Assembly (NCBI RefSeq): GCF_026659735.1
Contig: NZ_JANSKK010000001.1
Location: 170,816-234,815, forward strand
Source of the DNA: Staphylococcus pettenkoferi
GTDB taxonomy: Bacteria; Bacillota; Bacilli; Staphylococcales; Staphylococcaceae
Length of the DNA: 64,000 nucleotides
Direction of reading: 5' to 3'
Position numbers and translations under genes: made by a program. Every line of letters starts with the position of its first letter. Within the stretch, counting starts at the first letter, position 1. This document shows, piece after piece, positions 61,781 through 64,000 of the stretch. The notes below the pieces were generated by a model. It was given only the letters and a program-made list of their open reading frames with translations. It had not been told where the DNA came from and ran no database searches.

Positions 61781-61927
61781 ACGAATCAATGGAAAATTAG
61801 ATTTAAACTATTGAGCTAAGTCTTTTTATAAAGCATAATGAACGTATATACTAGGACTAGAAGCATATAAAAATAACGTTTGTTAACTATACATATGTTA
61901 TAGATATTGCATGAGGGGGAACTAATC

Positions 61928-62998
61928 GTGTTAACTAAAGAGCAAGTTCAAGAACTTGTCGGGGAAATCAAAGATCCAATCATCAATGTACCATTATCCG
62001 AAACAGATGGTATCGTTAATATCTCAATCAAAGAGAAGATTGACCATGTTAGTGTTAAGCTAGCGATGGCACAACTTGGAGGGCAACCTCAATTAGACTT
62101 ACAAATGAAAGTCGTTCAAACATTAAAAGATAACGGAGCGAAGACTGTAGGAATTCGTTTCGAAGAACTTCCACCTGAAGTCGTAGAGAAATATACAGGT
62201 AAGAAGAAAGAAGAGCCTCAAACTATTGAAGGCTTGCTATCTAAAGACAACCCAGTTGAATTTATTGCTATTGCATCAGGTAAAGGTGGGGTAGGTAAAT
62301 CTACGGTTGCAGTTAACTTAGCTGTATCACTCGCACGTGAAGGTAAGAAAGTCGGATTAGTCGATGCGGATATTTACGGTTTCAGTGTACCTGACATGAT
62401 GGGTATCGAGGGCAAACCTGCTGTTGAAGGTAAAGAAATCGTACCGGTTGAACGTCATGGAGTTAAGGTTATCTCTATGGCATTCTTCGTAGAGGAGAAC
62501 GCGCCAGTTATTTGGCGTGGACCAATGTTAGGTAAGATGTTAACGAGCTTCTTCACAGAGGTAAAATGGGGAGAACTCGATTACTTACTACTTGACTTAC
62601 CACCAGGAACAGGTGATGTCGCTCTAGATGTGCATACAATGTTACCATCTAGTAAAGAGATTATTGTTTCAACACCTCATCCAACTGCAGCATTCGTTGC
62701 AGCGAGAGCAGGTGCAATGGCGAAACATACAGAACACTCTATCTTAGGTGTTATAGAAAATATGTCCTATTTTGAAAGTAAAGAAACAGGAAATAAAGAG
62801 TATGTCTTCGGTAAAGGTGGCGGAGAGAAACTTGCTGATGAGTTGAAAACAGAACTATTAGGTCAACTTCCATTAGAACAACCATCATGGGATCCAAATG
62901 ATTTCGCACCATCTATTTATCAACCAGACGATCGTTTAGGTAAGATTTATCAATCAATGGCTCAAAGTATTATTGATAAAACTTCTGATAAAGAATAA
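61928..62998 (+). CDS. mrp: Mrp/ApbC-type P-loop ATPase, probable iron-sulfur cluster carrier
   Basis: A 356-residue protein with an N-terminal MIP18/DUF59 domain (about 1-90) and a MinD/Mrp ATPase domain (about 105-350). The deviant Walker A is ASGKGGVGKST, and GLVDADIYGFSVP and LLLDLPPGTGDVALD are typical. The CxxC usually following ENMSYF in ApbC/Nbp35 is absent here (ENMSYFESKETG), so cluster binding may differ. The frame opens at 61907; GAGGGGGA sets the start at GTG 61928. Confidence 0.93.
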   Translation: MLTKEQVQELVGEIKDPIINVPLSETDGIVNISIKEKIDHVSVKLAMAQLGGQPQLDLQMKVVQTLKDNGAKTVGIRFEELPPEVVEKYTGKKKEEPQTIEGLLSKDNPVEFIAIASGKGGVGKSTVAVNLAVSLAREGKKVGLVDADIYGFSVPDMMGIEGKPAVEGKEIVPVERHGVKVISMAFFVEENAPVIWRGPMLGKMLTSFFTEVKWGELDYLLLDLPPGTGDVALDVHTMLPSSKEIIVSTPHPTAAFVAARAGAMAKHTEHSILGVIENMSYFESKETGNKEYVFGKGGGEKLADELKTELLGQLPLEQPSWDPNDFAPSIYQPDDRLGKIYQSMAQSIIDKTSDKE

Positions 62999-63019
62999 GA
63001 ATTTTTATAGAAAGTTTAG

Positions 63020-63058
63020 GACTAAGTGAGTGATATGCTTGCTTAGTCTTTTTTTATT
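63020..63058 (+). terminator. Terminator of the Mrp gene
   Basis: GACTAAG (63020-63026) pairs with CTTAGTC (63042-63048), then T7. Confidence 0.85.
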
Positions 63059-63360
63059 TTGAGCGAGAAAAATAAAAAGGATAGAGAAAGGGACAATGCA
63101 TTAAGGTAAAAATAAAAATAAATTAGATGGAAAAAGTAGTGTAGAGGGATAGTAAACTTTTAGCATTAGAAAGCGAATTGAGCTTCAGGATTAATAGTAG
63201 TATAACGTTATTGTGGAATAATAGCTTAATAAATTGTAAACTTCTATTAATAAAAGATAAGAAAGACTCTTGCATTATAAGAAATAGATGTTAGAATTAG
63301 TTCTTGTGAGTCGAAAGAAATGAAGAACGAAATGCTAAATAAAAAAGTTGAAATCTTTTA
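63059..63360 (+). other. AT-rich spacer before the rRNA promoters, nothing found
   Basis: About 300 bp without a coding frame, tRNA or convincing structure. The A/T-rich tracts close to the promoters could serve as UP elements. Confidence 0.5.
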
Positions 63361-63394
63361 TTGACATTTCATTGATTTCTTGGTACTCTATAAA
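63361..63394 (+). promoter_or_regulatory. Upstream rRNA promoter candidate (P1)
   Basis: A perfect TTGACA (63361-63366) precedes a -10 region within TACTCTATAAA (63384-63394). The exact -10 is ambiguous: TACTCT gives a 17-bp spacer. Confidence 0.6.
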
Positions 63395-63529
63395 AGTCGT
63401 CAAAAACGACATAGAAATTATAAAGTTGAGCAACAAAAAAAGTGTAAAACTTATACTTGTCAAAATCAATTTTATAATTTAATATTGTAAAAGTGATGTT
63501 AATCACTTGAAAACAAGTTAAAACTTTTG

Positions 63530-63558
63530 TTGACAGCTTGTTAAAGAGATGTTAACAT
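63530..63558 (+). promoter_or_regulatory. Proximal rRNA promoter (P2)
   Basis: TTGACA (63530-63535), 17 bp, TAACAT (63553-63558): near-consensus, about 225 bp before the 16S gene. Confidence 0.85.
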
Positions 63559-63640
63559 AAGTTAGCAACCGAAATGAACATTGAAAACTAAATGACAATA
63601 TGTCAACGTTAATTCCAATAAACACTTATTATTAATATTA

Positions 63641-63764
63641 TTAAGTGAATGAAAACGATTGGCAGACGAGGAGATAAAACCGAGAGCGAAGTGATTTTAC
63701 TTAGGTAAATGAACAAGCTTGAAGTTGAAATCGACAAAGTATGAAATCGTTTGGCATCACTTAA
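63641..63764 (+). ncRNA. rRNA leader with long-range stem
   Basis: The left arm 63641-63660 (TTAAGTGA and AAACGATT) pairs with the right arm 63745-63764 (AATCGTTT and TCACTTAA), with a 4-nt internal mismatch, enclosing about 84 nt. It lies between P2 and the 16S 5' end, where processing and antitermination signals are expected. Confidence 0.65.
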
Positions 63765-63783
63765 ATGAGCTAATCAAACGCTT

Positions 63784-64000
<217 letters not shown>

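Noticed and set aside
63457..63478. Third rRNA promoter (TTGTCA and TATAAT)
   Set aside because: The two boxes are only 10 bp apart, too close for sigma-A. The TATAAT has no -35 at the right distance.

Overview
The window is a stretch of a Staphylococcus chromosome. The evidence is the low-GC, AT-rich codon use, the strong AGGAGG ribosome-binding sites, the 16S rRNA 5' end at the right edge, and many Staphylococcus-specific proteins in the order I remember from S. aureus: femX, topB, the S10/spc/alpha ribosomal block, lac, opuD2, amaP-asp23, the staphyloferrin A genes and sdrM-sepA. The V1 region of the 16S and the divergence of the proteins argue against S. aureus itself. I do not assign a species.

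Layout. 1-6.2 kb: the end of molybdenum cofactor synthesis (mobA partial, moaA), a MarR-regulated MFS exporter, a VOC-domain protein, a small membrane protein and femX, which adds the first glycine of the pentaglycine bridge. 6.3-16.8 kb: a large RND efflux permease, a candidate small RNA, small membrane and coiled-coil proteins, an AEC transporter, a GNAT protein, topoisomerase III and a purine permease. 17-31 kb: the complete S10-spc-alpha block (29 genes, rpsJ to rplQ, including secY, adk, infA and rpoA), with tandem promoters and a structured leader. 31.5-35.9 kb: the ECF transporter energy module (ecfA1, ecfA2, ecfT), truA, and rplM-rpsI behind an L13-type leader.

36-42.5 kb: a macrodomain-type-locus-free sirtuin, then lacR and the tagatose-pathway lactose operon lacA-lacB-lacF-lacE-lacG. 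This operon lacks lacC and lacD, and lacG carries a single in-frame amber codon between its two catalytic glutamates. 42.6-49 kb: a lipoprotein alpha/beta-hydrolase, two MDR oxidoreductases, a BCCT glycine-betaine transporter and the sigma-B-type amaP/DUF2273/asp23 envelope-stress operon. 49-54.3 kb: divergent staphyloferrin A synthesis genes (sfaD; sfaB-sfaC) with a perfect Fur box, but with neither the exporter gene sfaA nor the htsABC uptake genes next to them.

54.8-63 kb: a YjiH-type membrane protein, an IsdG-like haem monooxygenase, a small YnzG-like protein, a membrane hydrolase, a UDP-sugar pyrophosphorylase, a haemolysin-III family protein, the drug-efflux pair sdrM-sepA and an Mrp/ApbC-type ATPase. 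63.3-64 kb: tandem rRNA promoters, a long-range leader stem and the first ~220 nt of a 16S rRNA gene.

I see no insertion sequence, prophage, CRISPR array or tRNA gene. The most informative departures from a routine staphylococcal chromosome are the decaying lac operon and the reduced siderophore locus. I found no clearly novel system.
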